From the NCBI RefSeq assembly GCF_000421545.1, contig NZ_ATXF01000008.1, positions 124,001 to 188,000 on the forward strand: a stretch of 64,000 bases of DNA, given 5' to 3'. The notes beneath the pieces were generated by a model. The model was not told where the DNA came from and searched no databases. It saw only the letters and a list, made by a program, of their open reading frames with translations. Position numbers and translations under genes: made by a program. Of the stretch, positions 20,224 to 28,607 are shown in pieces (the first letter of the stretch is position 1; every line of letters begins with the position of its first letter). This DNA comes from Agromyces italicus DSM 16388 (GTDB lineage: Bacteria > Actinomycetota > Actinomycetes > Actinomycetales > Microbacteriaceae).

Positions 20224-20787
20224 CTATCCCGCGGAAGTGAAGGTCAGCCGAAGCCACGCCTCGGCCGCGCGCGGGTGCCGCAGCCGCACGACCTCGAGCC
20301 CCGGAATCCGGGCGGCGGCCTCCTCGACGAGGGCCGCCCGGGTGCCGTGCGTGCGCCACGCCCAGCGCACGATGTGCTCGGGATCGGTGAGGATCGTGTG
20401 GAGCGGCGGCTCGACGTTGCCGTTCCAGAGCTCCTCGCGACGCAGCCGACGACGCACCGTTCGCGCGATCACCTGTCGCATCACCCGCGTACGCGAGTAG
20501 TCGAGGAACACGAGCAGCTGTGCGCGCTCGGCGAGTCGGTCACGCACCGGTTCGTACTGCCACTCGGTCACCCACCCGGCCTGCGCCGTGAAGGCGTCGA
20601 CCTCGTCGACGAAACTCGGCCGCGGCGTCCAGTCGGGGCCGTGATAGAGGGCGTCGATCTCCTGGTAGGGCAGCCCGGCGGCGTCGGCGATGCGGCGCGC
20701 GAGCGTCGTCTTGCCCGCACCGCTCGCCCCGGCGACGAGGATGCGACGCGGCGCGGCATGGGCGGCGGCGGAGTCGGGCACCCGCAC
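20224..20787 (-). CDS. P-loop nucleoside/adenylate kinase-like protein
   Basis: A 187-aa protein. Walker A is GASGAGKTT (residues 20-28), followed by IDALYHGPDWTPRP, the lid-like WNGN region and VVRLRHPRAAEAWL at the end. This matches the small 'topology modulation/adenylate kinase-like' P-loop group; the substrate is unknown. The start is GTG (20787 or 20781). Its stop abuts the PadR operator, so both genes run leftward. Confidence 0.8.
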   Translation of the reverse strand: MRVPDSAAAHAAPRRILVAGASGAGKTTLARRIADAAGLPYQEIDALYHGPDWTPRPSFVDEVDAFTAQAGWVTEWQYEPVRDRLAERAQLLVFLDYSRTRVMRQVIARTVRRRLRREELWNGNVEPPLHTILTDPEHIVRWAWRTHGTRAALVEEAAARIPGLEVVRLRHPRAAEAWLRLTFTSAG

Positions 20788-20800
20788 ACCCTACTGCGTG

Positions 20801-20974
20801 CTACTCGACCGAGAGCCCCGGCACGAAGCAGACATCGCCCTCGCAGACCATGGCCCCGGCGTCGCCGGGCAGCATGGTGAACGGCGAGCCGGATGCCACG
20901 GGCAGCGCGCCGCCCGACGACGGCGCCTCGAACGGGGCCGAGCCCGCGGCATCCACCTCGATCTCAGGGCTCAC
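20801..20974 (-). CDS. small acidic protein downstream of the DsbA-like gene
   Basis: A 57-aa frame from GTG overlapping the stop of the DsbA-like gene by 4 nt (GTGA), ending TAG. It is Pro/Gly/Ala-rich and acidic, with a C-terminal CEGDVC pair of cysteines. The two cysteines and the translational coupling to a thioredoxin-fold gene suggest a redox partner, which is only an inference. I know no family for it. Confidence 0.55.
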   Translation of the reverse strand: MSPEIEVDAAGSAPFEAPSSGGALPVASGSPFTMLPGDAGAMVCEGDVCFVPGLSVE

Positions 20975-21684
20975 GCGGCCGCTCCGTCGCGCTCGCCGGC
21001 GACCTGGGTGAGCACCTGGCCGAAGACCTCGGCCGGCTGCGCGCCCGAGACGCCGTACTTTCCCTCGAAGACGAAGAACGGCACGCCGTTGATGCCGTAC
21101 GCCCCGGCCTGCGCGATGTCGGCCTGCACGTCGGCGGCGTAGCGGCCCGACTCGAGCGCCTCGCGGGCGGCGTCGGCGTCGAGTCCAGTGTCGACGGCGA
21201 ACCCGACGAGCTCGTCGATGCGGTTCACGCGACCGCCCTCGACGAAGTAGGCCTTCAGCAGGCGCTCCTTGAGCTCGAGCTGCTTGCCGTGCGCCTTCGC
21301 GAAGTGGAGCAGTTCGTGCGCCTTCAGGGTCTTCGTGTGCGCGACCTTCTCGAAGTGGTAGTCGAGGCCGGCCTTCGCAGCCACGCCCGTGACGTGGTCG
21401 AGCATCTGCTCGACGCGCTCGACGGGCATGCCCTTGCGCTCGGCGAGGTACTCGACGGTCGACCCCTCGAAGTCGAGCGGGGTGTCGGGCGAGAGCTCGA
21501 AGGAGTGGTACTCGATCTCGACGTCGGGCGCGTCCTCGCCGAGCGACGCGAGGCCCTCTTCGAAATGGCGCTTGCCGATGTAGCACCACGGGCAGGCGAT
21601 GTCCGACCAGATGTCGATCTTGATGGGGGAGGTCTTGATGGGCGAAGTCACGATGGAGTCGAACGCATCGGGTGCGCCGGGCAT
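20971..21684 (-). CDS. DsbA family (FrnE-like) oxidoreductase
   Basis: A 237-aa thioredoxin-fold protein with the active-site CPWC in DIWSDIACPWCYIGKRHFE, the inserted helical domain, and the cis-Pro region GINGVPFFVFEGKYGVSGAQP, as in cytosolic FrnE/2-hydroxychromene-isomerase-like proteins. There is no signal peptide, so the site is cytosolic. The N-terminus has a duplicated TSPIK; a GTG at 21651 is an alternative start, because the sequence before the ATG at 21684 is a repeat element rather than a ribosome site. Confidence 0.9.
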   Translation of the reverse strand: MPGAPDAFDSIVTSPIKTSPIKIDIWSDIACPWCYIGKRHFEEGLASLGEDAPDVEIEYHSFELSPDTPLDFEGSTVEYLAERKGMPVERVEQMLDHVTGVAAKAGLDYHFEKVAHTKTLKAHELLHFAKAHGKQLELKERLLKAYFVEGGRVNRIDELVGFAVDTGLDADAAREALESGRYAADVQADIAQAGAYGINGVPFFVFEGKYGVSGAQPAEVFGQVLTQVAGERDGAAA

Positions 21685-21689
21685 TCCCG

Positions 21690-21720
21690 GGTCTCGATAC
21701 GCTTCGCTACTCGACCACCG
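21690..21720. repeat. REP-like imperfect palindrome
   Basis: The 31 bp start GGTCTCGATACGC and end CTACTCGACCACCG, forming an imperfect palindrome with a short TTCG centre. It sits between the ybaK stop and the DsbA-like start. As I recall, near-identical units recur in intergenic regions of Microbacteriaceae; within this window I see one full copy. Confidence 0.55.
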
Positions 21721-21723
21721 AGC

Positions 21724-22200
21724 TCACTCGGGGTCGCTGAGGTCGGCGACCGTCGCGTCGAACGCCGCGATGAGGGCATCGGCGTCCACGAAGAGGCTGC
21801 GCCCGTGCTCGCCCGCGCCCATCGAGACGCGCCGGCCGACGACGGTCTCATCGACGAACACCGGCCACGGGGTCGTCGAGCCGAGCGGCGTGATCGTGCC
21901 GCGCTCGTAGCCCGTCGCCGCCAGCGCGCGCGAGGCGTCGGGCAGTTGCAGCTTGTTGACGCCGACGAGGGCGCGCAGCTTCGGCCAGCTGATCTTGCGC
22001 CCGCCCGGCACGAGTGCGAAGAGGTACGTGTCGTCGCTGCGCTTCACCACGAGCGACTTCACGATGTCGCCGGGCAAGATGCCGAGGAGTTCGGCGGCCT
22101 CCTCGAGGCTGCGCGCGGCGGGGCGCTCGATGATCTCGACGTCGAGTCCGCGCTCCGCTGCGTCGGCCCGAACCCGCTCGGCACCCGTGGGTTCCGCCAT
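21724..22200 (-). CDS. YbaK/EbsC-type aminoacyl-tRNA deacylase
   Basis: A 158-aa protein of the YbaK/ProX fold, which removes wrongly attached amino acids (Cys or Ala) from tRNA-Pro or related tRNAs. It shows GDIVKSLVVKRSDDTYLFALVPGGRKIS with the conserved Lys, LRALVGVNKLQLPDA, GYERGTITPLG and VSMGAGEHGRSLFVD. A strong GGGGAGG lies just upstream. It diverges from dus and leads the ybaK-dsbA-small ORF run. Confidence 0.9.
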   Translation of the reverse strand: MAEPTGAERVRADAAERGLDVEIIERPAARSLEEAAELLGILPGDIVKSLVVKRSDDTYLFALVPGGRKISWPKLRALVGVNKLQLPDASRALAATGYERGTITPLGSTTPWPVFVDETVVGRRVSMGAGEHGRSLFVDADALIAAFDATVADLSDPE

Positions 22201-22229
22201 CTCGTCCTCCCCAAGGTCGTCTTGCAGTG

Positions 22230-22239
22230 AATCCTAGGC
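22230..22239. promoter_or_regulatory. overlapping divergent -10 boxes for ybaK and dus
   Basis: ATCCTAGGCT reads TAGGCT (22234-22239) rightward and TAGGAT (22235-22230) leftward, two -10 hexamers sharing their TA. The resulting leader lengths would be about 45 nt for dus and 25 nt for ybaK. It is the only such motif in this 92-bp divergent gap. Confidence 0.4.
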
Positions 22240-22292
22240 TCGCACGCCGGCATCGGGCGAGCGCGCCCCGATCTCTGGGAGAATCGACGGTG

Positions 22293-23465
22293 ATGTCCAC
22301 AACCACCACGCTTCCCGCAGGCCCGCTCGCGATCGGCGGCATCGAGCTCGACGTGCCCGTCGTGCTCGCGCCCATGGCCGGCATCACGAACACGGCGTTC
22401 CGCCGGCTCTGCCGCGAGTTCGGCGCGGGCCTCTACGTCTCCGAGATGATCACCTCGCGCGCGCTCGTCGAACGCACGCCCGAGTCGATGCGCCTGATCA
22501 CGCATCACGAGTCCGAGACGCCGCGCTCGATCCAGCTCTACGGCGTCGACCCGAAGACGGTCGCCGAGGCAGTCACGATGCTCGTCGCCGAAGACCGGGC
22601 CGACCACATCGACCTGAATTTCGGATGCCCCGTGCCGAAGGTCACCCGCAAGGGCGGGGGCTCCGCGCTCCCGTGGAAGACGGGACTGTTCCGCGACATC
22701 GTCGAGGGTGCGGTGCGCGCCGCCGGCGACATTCCGCTCACGGTGAAGATGCGCAAGGGCATCGACGCCGACCACCTCACCTACCTCGAGGCGGGCCGCA
22801 TCGCCGAGGGCGCCGGCGTCTCGGCGGTTGCGCTGCACGCGCGCACCGCAGCCGAGTTCTACTCGGGCCAGGCCGACTGGTCGGCGATCACGAAGCTCAA
22901 AGAGACGGTGACGAGCGTGCCGGTGCTCGGCAACGGCGACATCTGGTCGGCCGCCGACGCGCTGCGCATGGTCGACGAGACGGGCTGCGACGGCGTGGTC
23001 GTCGGTCGCGGATGCCTCGGGCGCCCCTGGCTCTTCGGCGATCTCGCGGCGGGGTTCCGGGGCGAGCTCGCGGCGGGCGACGAGGGGCTGTTCCGGCCGT
23101 CGCTCGGGCAGGTCGCGCAGACCTTCCGGCGGCACGCCGAACTCCTCGCCGAGTTCTTCGACAGCGAGGAGCGCGGCTGCCGAGACATCCGCAAGCACGT
23201 CGCCTGGTATTTCAAGGGGTACCCGGTCGGCGGCGACCTGCGGGCGCGCCTCGCGACCGTCGAGTCGCTCGCGATGCTCGACGACCTGCTCGGCACGCTC
23301 GACTGGTCGATGCCGTACCCGGGCGAGGGCGCCGAGGGGCCGCGCGGCCGAGCAGGCACGCCCAAGAACCCGACGCTTCCCGAGGGGTGGCTCGACTCGC
23401 AAGAGCTCATCGGCCACGACCGGGTGACGCTCGTCGACGCCGAGCTCGACACGAGCGGCGGGTAA
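22293..23465 (+). CDS. dus: tRNA-dihydrouridine synthase
   Basis: A 390-aa FMN enzyme reducing uridines in the tRNA D-loop, DusB-like. The TIM barrel begins VVLAPMAGITNTAFRRLCREFG; HIDLNFGCPVPKVTRKGGGSAL contains the catalytic Cys; VPVLGNGDIWSAADA and GVVVGRGCLGRPWLF bind FMN. The ATG was chosen over an adjacent in-frame GTG; GGGAG lies about 12 nt upstream. It is followed by dgt after 4 nt. Confidence 0.95.
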   Translation: MSTTTTLPAGPLAIGGIELDVPVVLAPMAGITNTAFRRLCREFGAGLYVSEMITSRALVERTPESMRLITHHESETPRSIQLYGVDPKTVAEAVTMLVAEDRADHIDLNFGCPVPKVTRKGGGSALPWKTGLFRDIVEGAVRAAGDIPLTVKMRKGIDADHLTYLEAGRIAEGAGVSAVALHARTAAEFYSGQADWSAITKLKETVTSVPVLGNGDIWSAADALRMVDETGCDGVVVGRGCLGRPWLFGDLAAGFRGELAAGDEGLFRPSLGQVAQTFRRHAELLAEFFDSEERGCRDIRKHVAWYFKGYPVGGDLRARLATVESLAMLDDLLGTLDWSMPYPGEGAEGPRGRAGTPKNPTLPEGWLDSQELIGHDRVTLVDAELDTSGG

Positions 23466-23469
23466 GCGC

Positions 23470-24726
23470 GTGGCAGATCGACTCTTCGGCGGCTATGAAG
23501 CCGTCGACACCGAACGGATGCTGCCCGAAGAGCACTCCTCGCGCCGCAGCGATTTCGCGCGCGACCGCGGTCGATTGCTGCACTCGAGCGCGTTGCGGCG
23601 GCTCGCCGCGAAGACGCAAGTGCTGAGCCCGACCTCGGGGCTCGACTTCGCACGCAATCGGCTGACCCACTCGCTCGAGGTCGCCCAGATCGGGCGCGAA
23701 CTCGCGTCGAACCTCGCCCTCGACCCTGACGTCGTCGACACGGCCTGCCTCGCGCACGACCTCGGCCACCCCCCATTCGGTCACAACGGCGAGAAGGCGC
23801 TCAACGACTGGGCCGCCGACATCGGCGGCTTCGAGGGCAATGCGCAGACCCTGCGCCTGCTCACCCGGCTCGAGCCGAAGTTGTTCGGCGACGACGGCCG
23901 CAGCTACGGCCTCAACCTGACGCGGGCGAGCCTCGACGCGAGCTGCAAGTACCCGTGGCCCGAGGCGACGGGCGTCGCCGACCCCTCGGGGCGGCAGAAG
24001 TTCGGCTTCTACCACGACGACGTCGCGGTATTCGAGTGGCTGCGGGCGGGGGCGCCCGAGCGGCGGCTCTGCATCGAGGCCCAGGTGATGGACCTCTCCG
24101 ACGACATCGCGTACTCGGTGCACGACTTCGAGGACGCGGTCGTCGGCGGCTACATCGACGTCGCCGCGCTCGGCGCACGGGCCGACCACGACGAGCTCGT
24201 GTCGTCGATGCACGAGTGGGTCGGCGGCGCGATCTCGCACGACGAGCTCATCGCGGCATTCGACCGGCTCGACTCGCAGGGCGGGTGGCTCGACGAGTGG
24301 ACGGGCAGCCGACGCGACCAGGCCAAACTGAAGAACCTGACGAGCCAGCTGATCGGCCGCTTCGCGCATGCGGCGACGGAGGCCACGCGTGCGGCGTTCC
24401 CGCTCGCGAGCCTCATCCGCTTCGACGCCGACGTCGTCGTGCCGCGCGAGATCCAGGCCGAGATCGCGGTGCTGAAGGGCATCGTCGCGGCCTTCGTGAT
24501 GTCGCGCAACACGCGTCAGCCGATCTACCTCCAGCAACGGCTGGTGCTGGGCTCGCTCGCCGACGCGCTGTACGCGAGCGGCGACGAGCATCTCGACGCG
24601 GGCTTCGCCGAAGACTGGGCGGCCGCGACCGACGACGGCGCCCGCAAGCGGGTCGTCGTCGACCAGGTCGCGAGCCTCACCGATCAGTCGGCGCTCAGCT
24701 GGTACGAGCGGCTCGTGCAGCGCTGA
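23470..24726 (+). CDS. dgt: deoxyguanosinetriphosphate triphosphohydrolase-like protein
   Basis: A 418-aa HD-domain enzyme splitting dGTP to deoxyguanosine and triphosphate. RNRLTHSLEVAQIGREL supplies the first His, and ACLAHDLGHPPFGHNGE supplies the HD pair and following His. GLNLTRASLDASCKYPWP and MDLSDDIAYSVHDFED match the family. The GTG start is 4 nt after dus. The dus-dgt-dnaG order is standard in actinobacteria. Confidence 0.95.
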   Translation: MADRLFGGYEAVDTERMLPEEHSSRRSDFARDRGRLLHSSALRRLAAKTQVLSPTSGLDFARNRLTHSLEVAQIGRELASNLALDPDVVDTACLAHDLGHPPFGHNGEKALNDWAADIGGFEGNAQTLRLLTRLEPKLFGDDGRSYGLNLTRASLDASCKYPWPEATGVADPSGRQKFGFYHDDVAVFEWLRAGAPERRLCIEAQVMDLSDDIAYSVHDFEDAVVGGYIDVAALGARADHDELVSSMHEWVGGAISHDELIAAFDRLDSQGGWLDEWTGSRRDQAKLKNLTSQLIGRFAHAATEATRAAFPLASLIRFDADVVVPREIQAEIAVLKGIVAAFVMSRNTRQPIYLQQRLVLGSLADALYASGDEHLDAGFAEDWAAATDDGARKRVVVDQVASLTDQSALSWYERLVQR

Positions 24727-24795
24727 CCGCGGTCGGAGCCCGAACCGACGGCGCCGAACCACACCCGGCCTGCCCAGTGAACGATCGACCGAGAT

Positions 24796-24801
24796 TAGGA
24801 T
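24796..24801 (+). promoter_or_regulatory. -10 box of a leaderless promoter for dnaG
   Basis: TAGGAT lies exactly 6 nt before the ATG at 24808. This favours that ATG over the in-frame GTG at 24802, which would overlap the promoter edge. Confidence 0.5.
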
Positions 24802-24807
24802 GTGAGC

Positions 24808-26691
24808 ATGGCGGGCCGAATTCGACAGAGCGATGTCGACGAGGTGAAGGCCCGCACGAACATCGCCGACATCATCGGCGATCACGTCAGTCTGAAATCG
24901 GCCGGAGTCGGCTCGCTGAAGGGGCTCTGCCCATTCCACGACGAGCGCAGCCCGAGCTTCAACGTGCGGCCCGGCGTCGGCTACTACCACTGCTTCGGCT
25001 GCGGCGAGTCGGGTGACGTCTACACCTTCCTCCAGCGCATGGACCACGTCTCGTTCACCGAGGCGGTCGAGCGGCTGGCCGGTCGCATCGGCTTCGAGCT
25101 GCACTACGAAGACGGCGGGCAGGCGCCCGACCACGGCAACCGTGCGCGGCTGCTCGCGGCGAACCAGGCCGCGGCCGAGTTCTTCGTCGACCGTCTCGGT
25201 TCGCCCGAGGCCGAGGTCGGCCGCCGGTTCCTCGGCGAGCGCGGTTTCGACGCCGAGGCCGCCCGTCGCTTCGGGGTCGGCTTCGCCCCGAAGAGCTGGG
25301 ACGCACTGACGAACCACCTGAAGTCGAAGGGCTACTCGACCGAAGAGCTCAGTGCCGCGGGCCTCGTCTCACAAGGCGACCGCGGCGTCTACGACCGGTT
25401 CCGCGGGCGGCTCGTCTGGCCCATCAGGGATGTCACGGGGCAGACCGTCGGCTTCGGGGCGCGGCGCCTGCTCGACGACGACAAGGGCCCCAAGTACCTG
25501 AACACCCCCGAGACGGCGGTCTACCACAAATCGCAGGTGCTCTACGGGCTCGACCTCGCCAAGCGCGACATCTCGAAGACGCACCGCGTCGTCGTCGTCG
25601 AGGGCTACACCGACGTCATGGCGTGCCACCTCGCCGGTGTGACGACCGCGATCGCGACCTGCGGCACGGCGTTCGGCGTCGACCACATCAAGGTGCTTCG
25701 ACGCGTGCTCGGCGACGACTCGGGGGTCGGCGAGGTCGTCTTCACCTTCGACGGCGACGCCGCCGGCCAGCAGGCGGCGATGCGGGCCTTCGCCGAAGAA
25801 CAGCGCTTCGCGGCGCAGACCTTCGTTGCGGTCGCCCCCGACGGCCTCGACCCCTGCGACCTGCGGTTGGCGCGCGGCGACGGTGCGGTGCGCACTCTCG
25901 TCGATTCCCGCACGCCCATGTTCGACTTCGTGATCCGGCACACCCTGAATCGCTACGACCTCGAGACGGTCGAGGGGCGGGTCGGTGCGCTGCGAGCGGC
26001 GGCGCCCATCGTGGCCGACATCCGCGACGCCTCGCTTCGGCCCGGCTATACCCGCGAGCTTGCGCGGATGCTCGGCATGGAGCTCGCCGAGGTCACCCGT
26101 GCGGTGCGCGGCGCCGGTGGGGGAGGCCGGGGCCGCACGCCGGCCCTGGCGCAGAACGCCCGCGGCGAGGCATCCGCATCGTTCACCTCGAACGCGGGGG
26201 ATGCGCCCGCCGAGCGCCCGTTCTCGATCGCGAACCTTCCGAACGACCCGTCGACGCGGCTCGAGCGCGACGCCCTGCAGGCCATGCTGCAGTTCCCCGA
26301 TCGCGTCGGCGATGAACTGCTCCGGCACGCGGTCGACTCGCGATTCGGCGACGCGACGCTCGCGGTCGTGCGCGACGGCATCGCCGCGGTGCTCGGGTCG
26401 ACCGATCCGAGGCTGCGCGTCGATCGGGTCGTCGCCGAGGTGCCCACGCCGTTCGCCGGGGTCGTGCAGCAGCTCGCGGTGCTGCCGGTGCCGCAGCGAG
26501 GCGACGCCGAGCTCGAGGCCTGGGTGCGCGGCGTGGTGAGTTCGCTCATCGATCGCGAACTCCTCCGCCAGAAGTCCGAACTGCTCGGTCGGCTGCAACG
26601 CGTGTCGACCGGCGATCAGGCGACCTTCTCGGCCCTGCAGCGGGCCCTCGTCGAACTCGAGCAGGAGCGCCGGGCGCTTCGCGCCGACTGA
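24808..26691 (+). CDS. dnaG: DNA primase
   Basis: A 627-aa primase that makes RNA primers for replication. The zinc ribbon is C41-H44-C62-C65 (CPFHDE...HCFGCGE). The RNA polymerase core with the TOPRIM motifs VVVVEGYTDVMACH and FTFDGDAAGQQAA follows, and a DnaB-binding C-terminal domain ends the protein. It has its own predicted leaderless promoter, 81 nt after dgt. Confidence 0.97.
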   Translation: MAGRIRQSDVDEVKARTNIADIIGDHVSLKSAGVGSLKGLCPFHDERSPSFNVRPGVGYYHCFGCGESGDVYTFLQRMDHVSFTEAVERLAGRIGFELHYEDGGQAPDHGNRARLLAANQAAAEFFVDRLGSPEAEVGRRFLGERGFDAEAARRFGVGFAPKSWDALTNHLKSKGYSTEELSAAGLVSQGDRGVYDRFRGRLVWPIRDVTGQTVGFGARRLLDDDKGPKYLNTPETAVYHKSQVLYGLDLAKRDISKTHRVVVVEGYTDVMACHLAGVTTAIATCGTAFGVDHIKVLRRVLGDDSGVGEVVFTFDGDAAGQQAAMRAFAEEQRFAAQTFVAVAPDGLDPCDLRLARGDGAVRTLVDSRTPMFDFVIRHTLNRYDLETVEGRVGALRAAAPIVADIRDASLRPGYTRELARMLGMELAEVTRAVRGAGGGGRGRTPALAQNARGEASASFTSNAGDAPAERPFSIANLPNDPSTRLERDALQAMLQFPDRVGDELLRHAVDSRFGDATLAVVRDGIAAVLGSTDPRLRVDRVVAEVPTPFAGVVQQLAVLPVPQRGDAELEAWVRGVVSSLIDRELLRQKSELLGRLQRVSTGDQATFSALQRALVELEQERRALRAD

Positions 26692-26879
26692 CGGAATCCG
26701 TCGCCCCGCGTCGCCCCACGACGATCCATTGCGCGCAAGGTTGCAGATCGGTAAACATTGCGCCGTTCGACGGCACCTCCCTGCATGACTCCGGAACGGT
26801 GTGCTACCTCTGAGTGATACGAGAACGCGCCGTGGAAGCCGCGGTGCGCTTCAGTCCTGACAGGAAGAGGTAGACGGAT

Positions 26880-28508
26880 ATGACATCCGCAACCAAGAAC
26901 GGCCGTCGCGCGCTCATCGCGGCAGCCGGACTCTCGGCGGCCGCACTCGTGCTCGCCGGCTGCTCGGCCGGCGGCGGCGACGGTGACGACGCATCGGGCG
27001 GTTCGATCACGGTCGGCACGACCGACAAGGTCACGACGCTCGACCCGGCCGGTTCGTACGACAACGGTTCGCTCGCCGTGCAGACGCAGGTCTTCCCGTA
27101 CCTGCTGAACACCGACTACAACAGCACCGACGTCGTGCCCGACCTCGCCGAGACGGCCGAGTTCACCGCGCCGACCGAGTACACGGTCACGCTGCCCGCG
27201 GGCCTCAAGTGGGCGAACGGCAACGACCTCACGTCGTCCGATGTGAAGTTCTCGTTCGACCGTCAGCTGAAGATCGCCGACCCGAACGGCGCATCGAGCC
27301 TGCTCTACAACCTCGAGAGCGTCGACGCCCCCGACGACACCACGGTCGTGTTCCATCTCAAGGCCGAGAACGACCAGGTCTTCCCGCTCATCCTCACGAG
27401 CTTCCCCGGCGCGATCGTCGACGACGAGGTGTTCGACGCCGAGGCGCTCACCGCCGACGATGACATCGTCGAGGCGAAGGCCTTCGGCGGCCCATACCAG
27501 ATCAAGAGCTACGACTTCAACAACCTGATCTCGTTCACGAAGAACCCCGAGTACCAGGGTCTGCTCGCCGAGGCATCGACCGACACGGTCAACCTGAAGT
27601 ACTACGCCGAGTCGTCGAACATGAAGCTCGACGTGCAGGAGGGCAACATCGACGTCGCCTACCGCAGCCTGTCTGCGACCGACATCGAAGACCTCAAGGG
27701 CAACGACGAGGTCGAGGTCGTCGACGGCCCCGGCGGAGAGATCCGCTACATCGTCTTCAACTTCGACACCCAGCCCTTCGGCGCGAAGACCCCCGAGGCC
27801 GACCCGGCCAAGGCGCTCGCCGTGCGGCAGGCCGTCGCCAACCTCATCGACCGCGAAGAACTCGGCGAGCAGGTCTACAAGGGCACCTACACGCCGCTGT
27901 ACTCGTACATCCCGGCGGGTCTCGCCGGTGCGGTCGAGCCGCTCAAGGAGCTCTACGGCGACGGTGCCGGTGCACCCGACGCCGAGAAGGCCAAGGCGGC
28001 CCTCGAAGACGCCGGGGTCACCACCCCGGTCGAGCTGAACCTCCAGTACTCGAACGACCACTACGGCCCCTCGTCGGCCGATGAGTACGCCCTCATCAAG
28101 GATCAGCTCGAGGCCGACGGCCTGTTCACGGTGAACCTGCAGACCACCGAGTGGGTGCAGTACTCCGAAGACCGCGTCGCCGACGTCTACCCGGCCTACC
28201 AGCTCGGTTGGTTCCCCGACTACTCCGACGGCGACAACTACCTCACGCCGTTCTTCCTCAAGGAGAACTTCCTCAGCAACCACTACGACAACCCCGAGGT
28301 CAACGACCTCATCCTCGAGCAGGCGGTGACGACCGACCCGGCCGCCCGCACCGCGATCATCGAGGAGATCCAGGAGAAGGTGGCGGCCGACCTGTCGACC
28401 GTGCCGTACCTCCAGGGTGCGCAGGTCGCGGTGACCGGCACCGACATCGACGGCGCCATCCTCGACGGCTCCTTCAAGTTCCGCTTCGCCTCGCTGACCA
28501 AGGGCTGA
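26880..28508 (+). CDS. peptide/nickel-type ABC transporter substrate-binding lipoprotein
   Basis: A 542-aa SBP_bac_5 protein. A Lys/Arg N-region and hydrophobic core lead to the lipobox LVLAGC, with the lipidated Cys at residue 28. The mature part has the family pattern VTTLDPAGSYDNGS, LKWANGNDLTSSDVKFSFDR and a C-terminal PYLQGAQVAV. It delivers oligopeptides or similar solutes to the permeases encoded next. The 188-bp gap upstream holds no motif I can call with confidence. A strong hairpin follows the gene. Confidence 0.93.
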   Translation: MTSATKNGRRALIAAAGLSAAALVLAGCSAGGGDGDDASGGSITVGTTDKVTTLDPAGSYDNGSLAVQTQVFPYLLNTDYNSTDVVPDLAETAEFTAPTEYTVTLPAGLKWANGNDLTSSDVKFSFDRQLKIADPNGASSLLYNLESVDAPDDTTVVFHLKAENDQVFPLILTSFPGAIVDDEVFDAEALTADDDIVEAKAFGGPYQIKSYDFNNLISFTKNPEYQGLLAEASTDTVNLKYYAESSNMKLDVQEGNIDVAYRSLSATDIEDLKGNDEVEVVDGPGGEIRYIVFNFDTQPFGAKTPEADPAKALAVRQAVANLIDREELGEQVYKGTYTPLYSYIPAGLAGAVEPLKELYGDGAGAPDAEKAKAALEDAGVTTPVELNLQYSNDHYGPSSADEYALIKDQLEADGLFTVNLQTTEWVQYSEDRVADVYPAYQLGWFPDYSDGDNYLTPFFLKENFLSNHYDNPEVNDLILEQAVTTDPAARTAIIEEIQEKVAADLSTVPYLQGAQVAVTGTDIDGAILDGSFKFRFASLTKG

Positions 28509-28544
28509 GCAGCCTGAGCGACTAGAGTCGCTTGCAGACCGGAA

Positions 28545-28577
28545 CGGGTGGCCCGCTCTTCGTGAGCGGGCCACCCG
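28545..28577 (+). terminator. hairpin between the binding-protein gene and permease genes
   Basis: A perfect 14-bp stem, CGGGTGGCCCGCTC (28545-28558) with GAGCGGGCCACCCG (28564-28577), encloses a TTCGT loop. It lies between the lipoprotein gene and the first permease gene, with no T-tract. It probably acts as a partial terminator or mRNA stabiliser so that the binding protein is made in excess of the membrane parts. Confidence 0.75.
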
Positions 28578-28607
28578 CATTCGAGCCACACCCCTGATTG
28601 GCGAACA

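Noticed and set aside
26692-26879. Promoter or riboswitch before the peptide-binding lipoprotein gene
   Set aside because: No -35/-10 pair with good spacing and no conserved aptamer could be recognised by eye.
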